Assembly: GCA_949300325.1 (NCBI GenBank)
Contig: CASGDQ010000049.1
Span: forward strand, 1-64,000
DNA length: 64,000 bases
DNA from: an uncultured Spirochaetales bacterium
GTDB lineage: Bacteria > Spirochaetota > Spirochaetia > Sphaerochaetales > Sphaerochaetaceae
Direction of reading: 5' to 3'
Shown: positions 36,578 through 44,074 of the stretch, piece after piece
Numbering within the stretch: position 1 is the first letter of the stretch
How the letters are laid out: each line of letters starts with the position of its first letter
The notes under the pieces: model-generated
Told to the model about the DNA's origin: nothing
Database searches by the model: none
The model's input: only the letters and a program-made list of their open reading frames with translations
Program-made: the position numbers and the translations under genes

Positions 36578-38094
36578 TGGAAAAAAAGAGACAGTTCGTT
36601 CTCATTATGACGGACACGACCAGAAAGGATATGCTGGGCTGTTATGGGGATGATAGGATGAAGACCCCGAATCTGGACCGTTTGGCTTTTCAGGGGCTCA
36701 GATATGAGAATGCCTATACCTGCCAGCCCGTATGCGGTCCTGCCAGATCCGCAATATTCAGCGGAACATTTCCTCATTCGAACGGGGTTTTCACCAACTG
36801 CGTACCATTCGGGGATAATGTCAAAACAATAGGGCAAAGGCTTCGTGATCACGGCATAAGGACTGCGTATGTCGGCAAGTGGCATCTTGATGGAGGGGAT
36901 TATTTCGGTCTTGGACGATGCCCTGACGGATGGGATGACGAGTACTGGTATGATATGCACCGCTATCTGGAAGAGCTTTCGGATGAGGATAGGATGCGCT
37001 CAAGGAAATCTGCTACCGCCTATGATCCTAGCTGGACGGAGGATATGTGCTATGCGCATAGATGTGCTGATCGTGCAAGAAGTTTTATTGAGCATCATCA
37101 CTGCGAGGATTTCTTTTTCACATTGAGCCTTGACGAGCCGCATGGCCCCTGTGTTTGTCCAGCTCCGTTCAATCATATGTATGACGGGTTCAGCTTTTCT
37201 GACGATCCTGTGTTCCATGACGATCTTGAAAACAAGCCTGCCATGCAGAGGCTCTGGGCGGGGGAGGCGATAAATGAGGATCCTGCCAAATTGCATAAGA
37301 GCTCTGATATGCTTTCCCTCTTTTTGGGTGCAAACAGTTTCGCCGATTATGAGATTGGGCGTTTTATCGAGAAGGTTGATGAGCTTTGCCCCGATGCGCT
37401 TGTGATGTTCACCTCCGATCATGGGGACATGCTTGGAGCCCATCGCCTTCAAGGCAAGAATGCAGCATTCTATAAAGAGATTACCAATATTCCTCTTATT
37501 ATCCGTAATGGAAAATCCGGATCAAGGGGAGTGGTGGAGCATCCTTCATCCCATATCGATATAGCACCGACTGTTTTGGACTACTTTGGAATTCCAGTGC
37601 CGAAGCTTTTTGAAGGAAAATCCATGCTTGAGCAGATAAAGGATCCCCAAAAGGCTGTAAACAGGCATGTCTTTACCGAGTTTACCAGGTATGAGGTGGA
37701 TCATGACGGCTTTGGAGGCTTGCAGATGATGAGGGCCGTAACCGATGGCAGATATAAGCTATCTATCAACCTCATGGACAGCGATGAGCTTTATGATATC
37801 AAGACTGATCCGTCGGAAACCGTTAACCTCATAGAGGATATTAGATATGAAGATATCAGAAACAGCCTGCATGATGTGTTGCTTAAGCATATGGACGAGA
37901 CTCGGGATCCTTTCAGGGGATATCAGTGGGCCGTCCGTCCTTGGCGTAAGGATTTGGTGCCGAAATGGAATAATTCAGGCTGCACAAGGCAGCGTGAGAA
38001 CGAGGAATACGAGCCTAGGCAATGGGATTACGATACAGGATTGCCAATGAAGGAAGCTGTTAGGGGCAAAAAACTCTACGATGAAAAGAAATAG
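36577..38094 (+). CDS. Sulfatase (Cys-type), third of three
   Basis: 505 aa. Starts at ATG 36577 (TAATG overlap). N-terminus MEKKRQFVLIMTDTTRKDML, formylglycine motif CGPAR (C53) then SAIFSGT, YVGKWHLDGGDYFGLG, and metal motif MFTSDHGDMLGAHRLQGKNA. The C-terminus RDPFRGYQWAVRPWRKDL resembles iduronate/N-acetylglucosamine sulfatase relatives, but I cannot fix the substrate. Last gene of the operon; no terminator with a clear T-run follows on this strand. Confidence 0.9.
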   Translation: MEKKRQFVLIMTDTTRKDMLGCYGDDRMKTPNLDRLAFQGLRYENAYTCQPVCGPARSAIFSGTFPHSNGVFTNCVPFGDNVKTIGQRLRDHGIRTAYVGKWHLDGGDYFGLGRCPDGWDDEYWYDMHRYLEELSDEDRMRSRKSATAYDPSWTEDMCYAHRCADRARSFIEHHHCEDFFFTLSLDEPHGPCVCPAPFNHMYDGFSFSDDPVFHDDLENKPAMQRLWAGEAINEDPAKLHKSSDMLSLFLGANSFADYEIGRFIEKVDELCPDALVMFTSDHGDMLGAHRLQGKNAAFYKEITNIPLIIRNGKSGSRGVVEHPSSHIDIAPTVLDYFGIPVPKLFEGKSMLEQIKDPQKAVNRHVFTEFTRYEVDHDGFGGLQMMRAVTDGRYKLSINLMDSDELYDIKTDPSETVNLIEDIRYEDIRNSLHDVLLKHMDETRDPFRGYQWAVRPWRKDLVPKWNNSGCTRQRENEEYEPRQWDYDTGLPMKEAVRGKKLYDEKK

Positions 38095-38114
38095 TTTTTA
38101 TCAACAGATATTTT

Positions 38115-38142
38115 TTGCTGATTCTGTTTTTTCTGATACAAT
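38115..38142 (+). promoter_or_regulatory. Candidate promoter of an intergenic RNA
   Basis: TTGCTG (38115-38120) and TACAAT (38137-38142), spacer 16, just before a strong hairpin that would sit at the RNA 5' end. Confidence 0.45.
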
Positions 38143-38148
38143 ATAAAA

Positions 38149-38262
38149 AGACCACGACGGCTGGGTCTCATCCATCGTGGTCATCCTGCATTACGCCTTA
38201 TAGGCAATAAGATTCAGGAGGGGTAATATAAGCTTGCTATCCTGTTTGCACTTATATTACAA
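38149..38262 (+). ncRNA. Candidate structured small RNA
   Basis: In the 328-base gap 38095-38422 with no convincing gene, a predicted start is followed by hairpin A (GACCACGACGG 38150-38160 with CCATCGTGGTC 38172-38182, one mismatch), a short GCCTTATAGGC fold, an AGGAGGGG tract, and hairpin B (GTAATATAAG 38223-38232 with CTTATATTAC 38251-38260). On the minus strand hairpin A is followed by TTTTTAT, so an antisense RNA could end there. It may be a free small RNA, a type I toxin-antitoxin remnant, or a leader. Confidence 0.4.
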
Positions 38263-38422
38263 TATATCGTTGTGTGTTTTATATGAAGAATTCGGGTAGT
38301 TTTTATCCGTATTCAAAAAAAAGTTGACAAATCCCTAAAGTCGCAAAATACTAATAATACTATTAATGATACCACTGATATTATCAGAGGTTGTTCTTAA
38401 GACATTATTCTGGAGGTTTGTC

Positions 38423-39385
38423 ATGACAAAAAAAGAACGGGTAGTATCTGCAATTAATAAAATGGATGTGGACTACGTTCCTTGCGGATTCTCACTTCAT
38501 TTTCCTTCCTGCTGCAACAGTGGCGATGCCGGCGTCAAGGCTCATGTGGATTTTTTCAAGGAATCGGAAGCCGATATCTATAAAATAATGAATGAGAACC
38601 TTGTTCCGACTCCCGGAAAGGGTGTGCATTTCCCTGAGGCTTACAAGCAGGTGAAGTCTTTTGATCTCAAGACTCCGTTCATTCGTGAGCAGGTGGATTT
38701 CACAAAGAAGATTCTGGATGCATGCGATGGCGAAGGCTTTACGATGGGTACGCTTCATGGAATCTGTGCCTCTGCGCTCCATCCGATTGAAAAGAGCGGT
38801 GTGGACTATGATACTGCCAGACAGCTTCAGCTTGACAGCCTCAGAACGGATGAAGCTGTGACATTGGATGCTTTCAAGCGTATTGCCGATGGCATGTGCG
38901 CGTTGGTGGAGGGCTATAAGGAAGCTGGGGTGGACTCAATTTATTATGCTGCACTCGGAGCCGAGCATAGATATCTGACGGCAGAGGAATTCGAGAAGTG
39001 GTTCAAGCCCTTCGATCTCCAGATCATGAAAGCCATCAAGGACAACGGCATGTATTGCTTCCTGCATATCTGCAAGGACGGCCTTGATATGGCTCGCTAT
39101 GCCGGATATGGAAAATATGCGGATGTCGTCAACTGGGGTGTCTACGAGGCTCCTTATTCCTTGGAAGAAGGAAGAAAGCTTTTTGAGGGATGCACGATAA
39201 TGGGCGGCCTTAAGAACAGAAGCGGAGTTCTTGTGGATGGTACAGATGAGGAGATCAGAAACGAGGTGCATTCCGTCATCTCTTCCTTTGGAAAGAAAGG
39301 ATTTATTCTTGGAGCCGACTGCACTCTCGCCACAGAGCAGGATATGCATAAGCTGAGGACGGCAGTCGAGGCCTGCAGAAGCTGA
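38423..39385 (+). CDS. Uroporphyrinogen-decarboxylase-superfamily protein, MtaA/CmuA-like methyltransferase
   Basis: 320 aa. Start at ATG 38423 after TGGAGG. Superfamily URO-D, but it carries the zinc site of corrinoid/thiol methyltransferases: H215-x-C217 (FLHICKDG) and C300 (GADCTLAT), ligands that true HemE lacks. It is therefore more likely a methyl-transfer enzyme than a haem-pathway decarboxylase. No corrinoid protein is encoded next to it. It heads an operon with a cysteine-desulfidase-family protein, a sugar importer and an FGGY kinase; its substrate is unknown. Confidence 0.78.
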   Translation: MTKKERVVSAINKMDVDYVPCGFSLHFPSCCNSGDAGVKAHVDFFKESEADIYKIMNENLVPTPGKGVHFPEAYKQVKSFDLKTPFIREQVDFTKKILDACDGEGFTMGTLHGICASALHPIEKSGVDYDTARQLQLDSLRTDEAVTLDAFKRIADGMCALVEGYKEAGVDSIYYAALGAEHRYLTAEEFEKWFKPFDLQIMKAIKDNGMYCFLHICKDGLDMARYAGYGKYADVVNWGVYEAPYSLEEGRKLFEGCTIMGGLKNRSGVLVDGTDEEIRNEVHSVISSFGKKGFILGADCTLATEQDMHKLRTAVEACRS

Positions 39386-39398
39386 AAAAGGTCTAACT

Positions 39399-40667
39399 AT
39401 GGTTAACGAAGAAAAATATATAAGCATCTTGAAAGAAGAACTTGTTCCCGCTTTGGGATGTACGGAGCCTATCGCACTGGCCCTGGCCGGAGCTAAATGC
39501 CGGCAGCTGCTGGGCTCAGAGGCCGAGAGGATAGAGGTGGGCTGCAGCGGAAACATCATAAAGAATGTCAAGGCTGTCGTCGTCCCGAACTGCGGAGGCC
39601 TGAAAGGTATCGAGGCTGCTGTGGCTGTTGGAATGCTTGCAGGAAATGCCGATGCCGATTTGGAAGTCCTTACTAAGGTGACAGAAGAGGATGTTGTCCG
39701 CGTGAAAGCTTATCTGAAAAAGAAGGCTGTGAAGGTCGAGCATATCGACACGGAAGCCAAGCTGGAGATAGCGGTGAGGATGTTTGCCGGCGGACATGAG
39801 GCTTATGTCCGCTTGTTGAACAAGCATACCAATTTCGTCGATATGAGCAAGGATGGCAAGGTGCTGTTTCATAAGGATGAGGCGCCGGCGCTCGAGAGCG
39901 CATCTTTGACAGACAGAAGTTTTTTGACTGTGGATGGAATTGTGGATTTTGCTGAGAATGTCGATATCAGCCTTATTGAACCCACCATTTCCGTTCAGAT
40001 CGAGAATAACATCCGTATCTGCAATGAAGGGCTGGAAAACGATTGGGGTGCATCTGTTGGAAAGACAGTGCTTTCCGGCGGCATGTACGGCTTCATGGGA
40101 CGTGCAGAGGCGCTGGCGGCAGCCGGTTCGGATGCCAGGATGAGCGGATGCAGCATGCCGGTTGTCATAAACAGCGGCAGCGGCAACCAGGGGATCACCG
40201 TATCCATTCCGGTAATAGAGTATGCCAGAGAGCATAATGTTCCGGAAGAAAAGCTTATCAGGGCTCTGGCGTTGAGCAACCTCCTTGCAATACATCAGAA
40301 AACCGAAATCGGAATTCTTTCCGCCTATTGCGGAGTAGTCTGCGCCGCCTGTGGAGCAGGGGCTGCGGTGACATGGCTTGCCGGAGGCAATAGAAAGCAG
40401 ATCGAGGAGACGGTTGTGAATACTTTGGCAACCATTTCAGGAATGGTCTGTGACGGTGCAAAACCATCATGTGCCGGAAAAATCGCCGTTGCTGTCAATG
40501 CCGCCATGATTGCCCATAAGATGGCAATGTCCAACAAGAGCTACCATTCCGGAGAGGGTCTTGTGAAGGATGACGTGGAAAAGACGATCTCCACGATCGG
40601 AACCCTTGCCAGCGTCGGGATGAAGGATACGGATAATGTGATCCTCAACCAGATGTTGGAGGACTGA
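39399..40667 (+). CDS. L-cysteine desulfidase / serine dehydratase-alpha family protein (CyuA-like)
   Basis: 422 aa member of the UPF0597/CyuA family (E. coli 436). These oxygen-sensitive [4Fe-4S] enzymes split cysteine to sulfide, ammonia and pyruvate, or deaminate serine. The signature ALGCTEPIALALAG (C21) and the C-terminal Cys set (SAYCGVVCAACGAG, MVCDGAKPSCAGKIA) are conserved. It begins 13 bases after the methyltransferase-like gene. Co-transcription with sugar transport genes is unusual; sulfide production or amino-sugar-acid deamination are possible reasons. Confidence 0.82.
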   Translation: MVNEEKYISILKEELVPALGCTEPIALALAGAKCRQLLGSEAERIEVGCSGNIIKNVKAVVVPNCGGLKGIEAAVAVGMLAGNADADLEVLTKVTEEDVVRVKAYLKKKAVKVEHIDTEAKLEIAVRMFAGGHEAYVRLLNKHTNFVDMSKDGKVLFHKDEAPALESASLTDRSFLTVDGIVDFAENVDISLIEPTISVQIENNIRICNEGLENDWGASVGKTVLSGGMYGFMGRAEALAAAGSDARMSGCSMPVVINSGSGNQGITVSIPVIEYAREHNVPEEKLIRALALSNLLAIHQKTEIGILSAYCGVVCAACGAGAAVTWLAGGNRKQIEETVVNTLATISGMVCDGAKPSCAGKIAVAVNAAMIAHKMAMSNKSYHSGEGLVKDDVEKTISTIGTLASVGMKDTDNVILNQMLED

Positions 40668-40720
40668 AATAGGTTAAAACCTTTTTTCCATATAGAGGGT
40701 GGAAGAGGGAAAAAAACTTA

Positions 40721-40757
40721 AAAGGAGAGCCGAGTCCTCTACTCGGGAAAAACTATG
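40721..40757 (+). promoter_or_regulatory. Ribosome site separated from the start codon by a hairpin
   Basis: AAAGGAG (40721-40727) is 27 bases before ATG 40755. Between them CCGAGT-CCTCT-ACTCGG folds into a 6-pair hairpin that would shorten the effective distance to about 10 bases. An alternative pairing AGGA/TCCT would hide the ribosome site. Confidence 0.45.
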
Positions 40758-42104
40758 AAGAAGTTTTTGACAATTTTATTGGTTTGCCTTCTGGCGTTTG
40801 CTCCGATTTTTGCAAACGGTTCCAAAGAGAGTGCGGCTGCCGACGATGGCACTTATCCTGCAGGAGATCTTGTTATCTGGTCTACTGGACAGCCTCAGTA
40901 CAGGCAGATGTATTATCAGGGATTCCTCGATAGGAATCAGGATATCGCTTCTGGTGTGAAGCTTTCTGTTGAAACGATTGCCACGATGGCTGACGGACAG
41001 CAGAAGATAGCAATGTATTCCATGTCCGGGGATCAGGATTCTCTTCCTGAAGTGATCATGCTTGATGCTGTCGGCATCATCGAGCTTGCAAATGCCGGAC
41101 TTCTGCTCGACTTGACCGACTACTATGCTCCTCAGGCAGATAAGTATGTTGATGGTGCAGTCAACGATTCGACTGTTAATGGAAAGGTTTATGGTCTTCC
41201 AGATGCAGTCCGCCCGCAGGTTCTGTTCTATAATGCAGAGATTTTCGAGAAGTATGATGTGGATCCTGCTATGATGAGCACTTTTGATGGATATCTCGAA
41301 GCAGGAAGGCTTTTGAAGGAGAGAAGCAACGGAGAGGTTTACCTTTCATGGATCGACCCGACAAGCTACACCTGGAGATATTGGGGCAGAAGAGGTCTTA
41401 TGCCGCAGGCTGGAGCAAGGATCTGGGATGAGGAAGGCAACGTCGTCATCGGTTCCGATGAAGGGACAAAGCTTGCTCTCGGATATCTTGATACTCTTTA
41501 TTCCGAAGGCCTTCTTTATAAGACCAACATGATGCAGCAGCCGATCTACGAGGCTACCGACGATGGCAAGATCGCCACATTCTACATCGGCGCATTCTGG
41601 GATGAATTCCTCAGGAAGAACCTTACCGCTACAGCTGGAGACTGGAGAGTCATGAATGCTCCTGTATTCGAGGGAATCGGCACTGGCGGAGCCCCTGTCA
41701 GCACATATTTCTGCCTTGTTGATACAGGCAGCAACGAGTATGTAGGACTTATCGAGGACCTCTGGTATGATTTCCAGAACAATGTCGAAGAGATCAATGC
41801 CTGGGTAACGGAAATGGAAGCTATCAACGGCGCATACAGCAACCCGGTCAGCAAGGCGACCCTCGCAGATCCGTTCTGGCAGGCACCAAGCGATTTCTAT
41901 GGCGGACAGTCCTTCAGAAAGGCTGAGAGCGACGGCTTGAACAATCCTTCAAAGAACATGACCGTTACTCCGCAGGATGCAGAGGCCGATCTCATCATCA
42001 GTGCAGAAATAGAGAAGTATGTTGCTGGTGAGCAGACCATGGATCAGGCGATTGCGAATATGGACAAGGAGCTTAAGCTTAAGATTGGCAAGGCTGATGT
42101 CTGA
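40755..42104 (+). CDS. Sugar ABC transporter substrate-binding protein
   Basis: 449 aa family-1 solute-binding protein. Signal peptide MKKFLTILLVCLLAFAPIFA with mature end NGSKESAA, no lipobox Cys. Binding-protein blocks include LPEVIMLDAVGIIELANAGL, GKVYGLPDAVRPQVLFYNAE and KYDVDPAMMSTFDGYLEAGR. It serves the two permeases that follow. The ligand is unknown; the context (FGGY-type protein, CyuA-like and MtaA-like enzymes) does not match a standard sugar pathway. Confidence 0.9.
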   Translation: MKKFLTILLVCLLAFAPIFANGSKESAAADDGTYPAGDLVIWSTGQPQYRQMYYQGFLDRNQDIASGVKLSVETIATMADGQQKIAMYSMSGDQDSLPEVIMLDAVGIIELANAGLLLDLTDYYAPQADKYVDGAVNDSTVNGKVYGLPDAVRPQVLFYNAEIFEKYDVDPAMMSTFDGYLEAGRLLKERSNGEVYLSWIDPTSYTWRYWGRRGLMPQAGARIWDEEGNVVIGSDEGTKLALGYLDTLYSEGLLYKTNMMQQPIYEATDDGKIATFYIGAFWDEFLRKNLTATAGDWRVMNAPVFEGIGTGGAPVSTYFCLVDTGSNEYVGLIEDLWYDFQNNVEEINAWVTEMEAINGAYSNPVSKATLADPFWQAPSDFYGGQSFRKAESDGLNNPSKNMTVTPQDAEADLIISAEIEKYVAGEQTMDQAIANMDKELKLKIGKADV

Positions 42105-42115
42105 TTGATTTTATT

Positions 42116-42137
42116 GCTCCCATCTTCGGATGGGAGC
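42116..42137 (+). other. Intercistronic hairpin with UUCG loop
   Basis: GCTCCCATC-TTCG-GATGGGAGC, 9 perfect pairs, between the binding-protein stop and the permease start, without a T-run. Same position and loop as at 32586, so probably an mRNA stabiliser. Confidence 0.7.
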
Positions 42138-42159
42138 TTGGAACGAGGGGAGGCAATGC

Positions 42160-43038
42160 ATGAAGAAATTTGTGAAAACTTTGAAAAAGTATAGGGCGCC
42201 ATATATTTTCATCTGCCCATTTTTCATCCTGTTCTTCATCTTCCAGTTGGTTCCGGTTATTTTTACCGGATATATCAGTTTCACCGAGTGGAACGGCTTG
42301 AAGACCCCGAAATGGGTCGGACTTAACAACTATAAGATAATGTTCCAGGATTACATGTTCAAAGATGCGTTTTGGAACAATGTTTTTTATTGGGTATGGG
42401 CTGTCGTAGGCATTTTGTTTTTTGCCCTTCTGATAGCTACATGCATAAATAGTCCCCATATTAAATGCAAAAGGACTTTTCAAACGATAACCTTCCTGCC
42501 TTATGTATGTGCAAGTGTTGCCATGGGCCTTATCTTCATGATGCTCTTTGATGAGAATGCGGGCCTGATCAATGAATTCATTGTGGCAATGGGAGGAAGC
42601 AGGATACCATGGCTATCGAGCAGCAAGTATGCAAAAATACCGGTTATAATCCTCTTTATCTGGAGGAGCATACCCTGGTTTACGATAATCATCTATTCCG
42701 GATTGCTCAACATCAGCAAGGAATATTATGAAGCGGCGACCGTTGACGGCGCATCGCCTTTCCAGCAGTTCAGGCTCATAACAATTCCGCTTTTGAAGAA
42801 CATCCTCTTTTTCTGTGCTCTCACAATTACTATCGACATTTGGAAGATGTTCAATGAATCCTATACATTGTCCGGACCTGGATCGAGCAACACCTCGCTT
42901 TTCCAGCTGGTATACGAATACGGATTCAAGACATTCAAGCTCGGCTATGCCTCCTCCATCAGCGTCGTACTTATCCTTGTTCTCCTCGTGATTTCAATGG
43001 TTCAGTACAGGATGAGAAGGAACGATGGCGAAGTATAA
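42160..43038 (+). CDS. Sugar ABC transporter permease
   Basis: 292 aa. Start at ATG 42160 after GGGGAGG. MalF/UgpA type: APYIFICPFFILFFIFQLVP, ISFTEWNGLKTP, six membrane spans, EAA loop YYEAATVDGASPFQQFRLIT. It is followed after 10 bases by the second permease. Works with the 40755 binding protein and an ATPase from elsewhere. Confidence 0.92.
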   Translation: MKKFVKTLKKYRAPYIFICPFFILFFIFQLVPVIFTGYISFTEWNGLKTPKWVGLNNYKIMFQDYMFKDAFWNNVFYWVWAVVGILFFALLIATCINSPHIKCKRTFQTITFLPYVCASVAMGLIFMMLFDENAGLINEFIVAMGGSRIPWLSSSKYAKIPVIILFIWRSIPWFTIIIYSGLLNISKEYYEAATVDGASPFQQFRLITIPLLKNILFFCALTITIDIWKMFNESYTLSGPGSSNTSLFQLVYEYGFKTFKLGYASSISVVLILVLLVISMVQYRMRRNDGEV

Positions 43039-43048
43039 GGGGGTAGGT

Positions 43049-43888
43049 ATGAAAATCAAGAAACAAGGTTTTGGACAGACGCTTGCGGTTAACATCTTCA
43101 TGATCATCGTAGTCCTCGTATGTCTTTTCCCGGTATTGTGGATGTGCATGATCTCCATAAAGAGCGTGGGCGAAAAGGTCTCTGGTTTCAATGCCCTTAC
43201 CGTTGCAAATCCGACGCTTAGCAATTTCTCCAGGCTCTTCGAGCTCATTCCTGTATGGCAGAACCTGTACAACAGCGCTTTCACGACAATTATCGGAACC
43301 ATCACAACGCTGTTCTTCTGTGCATTGGCTGGTTTTGCTTTTGCAAAATACAGATTCCCGGGCAGGAACAAGCTTTTCGCTTTCGTGATCGCAACGATGG
43401 CCATCAGCGCCGAAGCAGGTGCGATTCCGCTCTTTGTGATCATGAGAAAGCTCAATCTCATCAACAGCCTGTGGTCCCTGATAATCCCAAGGATTGCGAC
43501 TGCAGTCGGAATCTTTTATCTGCGCCAGTACATGCTTGACGTTCCCGATGAGCTTGTTGAGGCGGCAAGAATAGACGGATGCAAGGAATTTGGAATCTTC
43601 ATCCGCGTCATCTGTCCTGTCATCAAGCCGGCTCTGGCATCCTGGGCGTCTCTGACGATGATCGCAAGATGGAACGATTATTTCTGGCCGCTGCTTTTCT
43701 TGAACAAGAACAGCAAGTATACGTTGATGGTGTCGGTTTCGATGCTTCCTGTCAGCGATGGCCTTGCAACTCCGTGGCAGGTTATTCTTGCTGGATGTAC
43801 GCTCGTAATCGTGCCAGCCATAATTCTTTATCTCATCATGCAGCTCATGCAGAAATCCGGAAGTTTCGCCGGTGCTGTCAAGGGTTGA
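43049..43888 (+). CDS. Sugar ABC transporter permease
   Basis: 279 aa. I place the start at ATG 43049 (GGGGGTAGG just upstream); ATG 43025 would overlap the previous gene by 14 bases. MalG type: LVCLFPVLWMCMISIKSVGE, EAA loop ELVEAARIDGCKEFGIFIRV, C-terminal SGSFAGAVKG. Completes the importer of the 38.4-45.5 kb cluster. Confidence 0.92.
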   Translation: MKIKKQGFGQTLAVNIFMIIVVLVCLFPVLWMCMISIKSVGEKVSGFNALTVANPTLSNFSRLFELIPVWQNLYNSAFTTIIGTITTLFFCALAGFAFAKYRFPGRNKLFAFVIATMAISAEAGAIPLFVIMRKLNLINSLWSLIIPRIATAVGIFYLRQYMLDVPDELVEAARIDGCKEFGIFIRVICPVIKPALASWASLTMIARWNDYFWPLLFLNKNSKYTLMVSVSMLPVSDGLATPWQVILAGCTLVIVPAIILYLIMQLMQKSGSFAGAVKG

Positions 43889-43908
43889 TCCCAAAGCTGC
43901 ATATCCAG

Positions 43909-43940
43909 GCCTGCTCCTTGTTTGGATGCAGGCTTTTTTT
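43909..43940 (+). terminator. Rho-independent terminator after the importer
   Basis: GCCTGC (43909-43914) pairs with GCAGGC (43928-43933) across a 13-base loop, then seven T. It separates the importer from the kinase-like gene, which may have its own promoter or be reached by readthrough. Confidence 0.65.
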
Positions 43941-44074
43941 GTGATCTGAAAGATGGCAAGTCCATATTTTCCAGCTTTCCGTTTCCCTTATTGACCGGAG
44001 GCCATGCATGACCTTGCTTTGTTTTTAAAGTTTTTTTTATTGAAGTTTGCACATTTAGGGTGGACAATCAGTAT

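Noticed and set aside
38216-38283. Short hydrophobic toxin-like peptide after AGGAGGGG
   Set aside because: The hydrophobic frame is preceded by an in-frame stop and has no usable start codon, so I do not call a toxin.
38423-39385. HemE (uroporphyrinogen decarboxylase) annotation
   Set aside because: The HxC...C zinc ligands and sugar-operon context point to the methyltransferase branch.
42971-43894. 307-residue minus-strand ORF over the permease gene
   Set aside because: Antisense to a clear ABC permease; highly charged composition without any membrane segment or recognisable motif.
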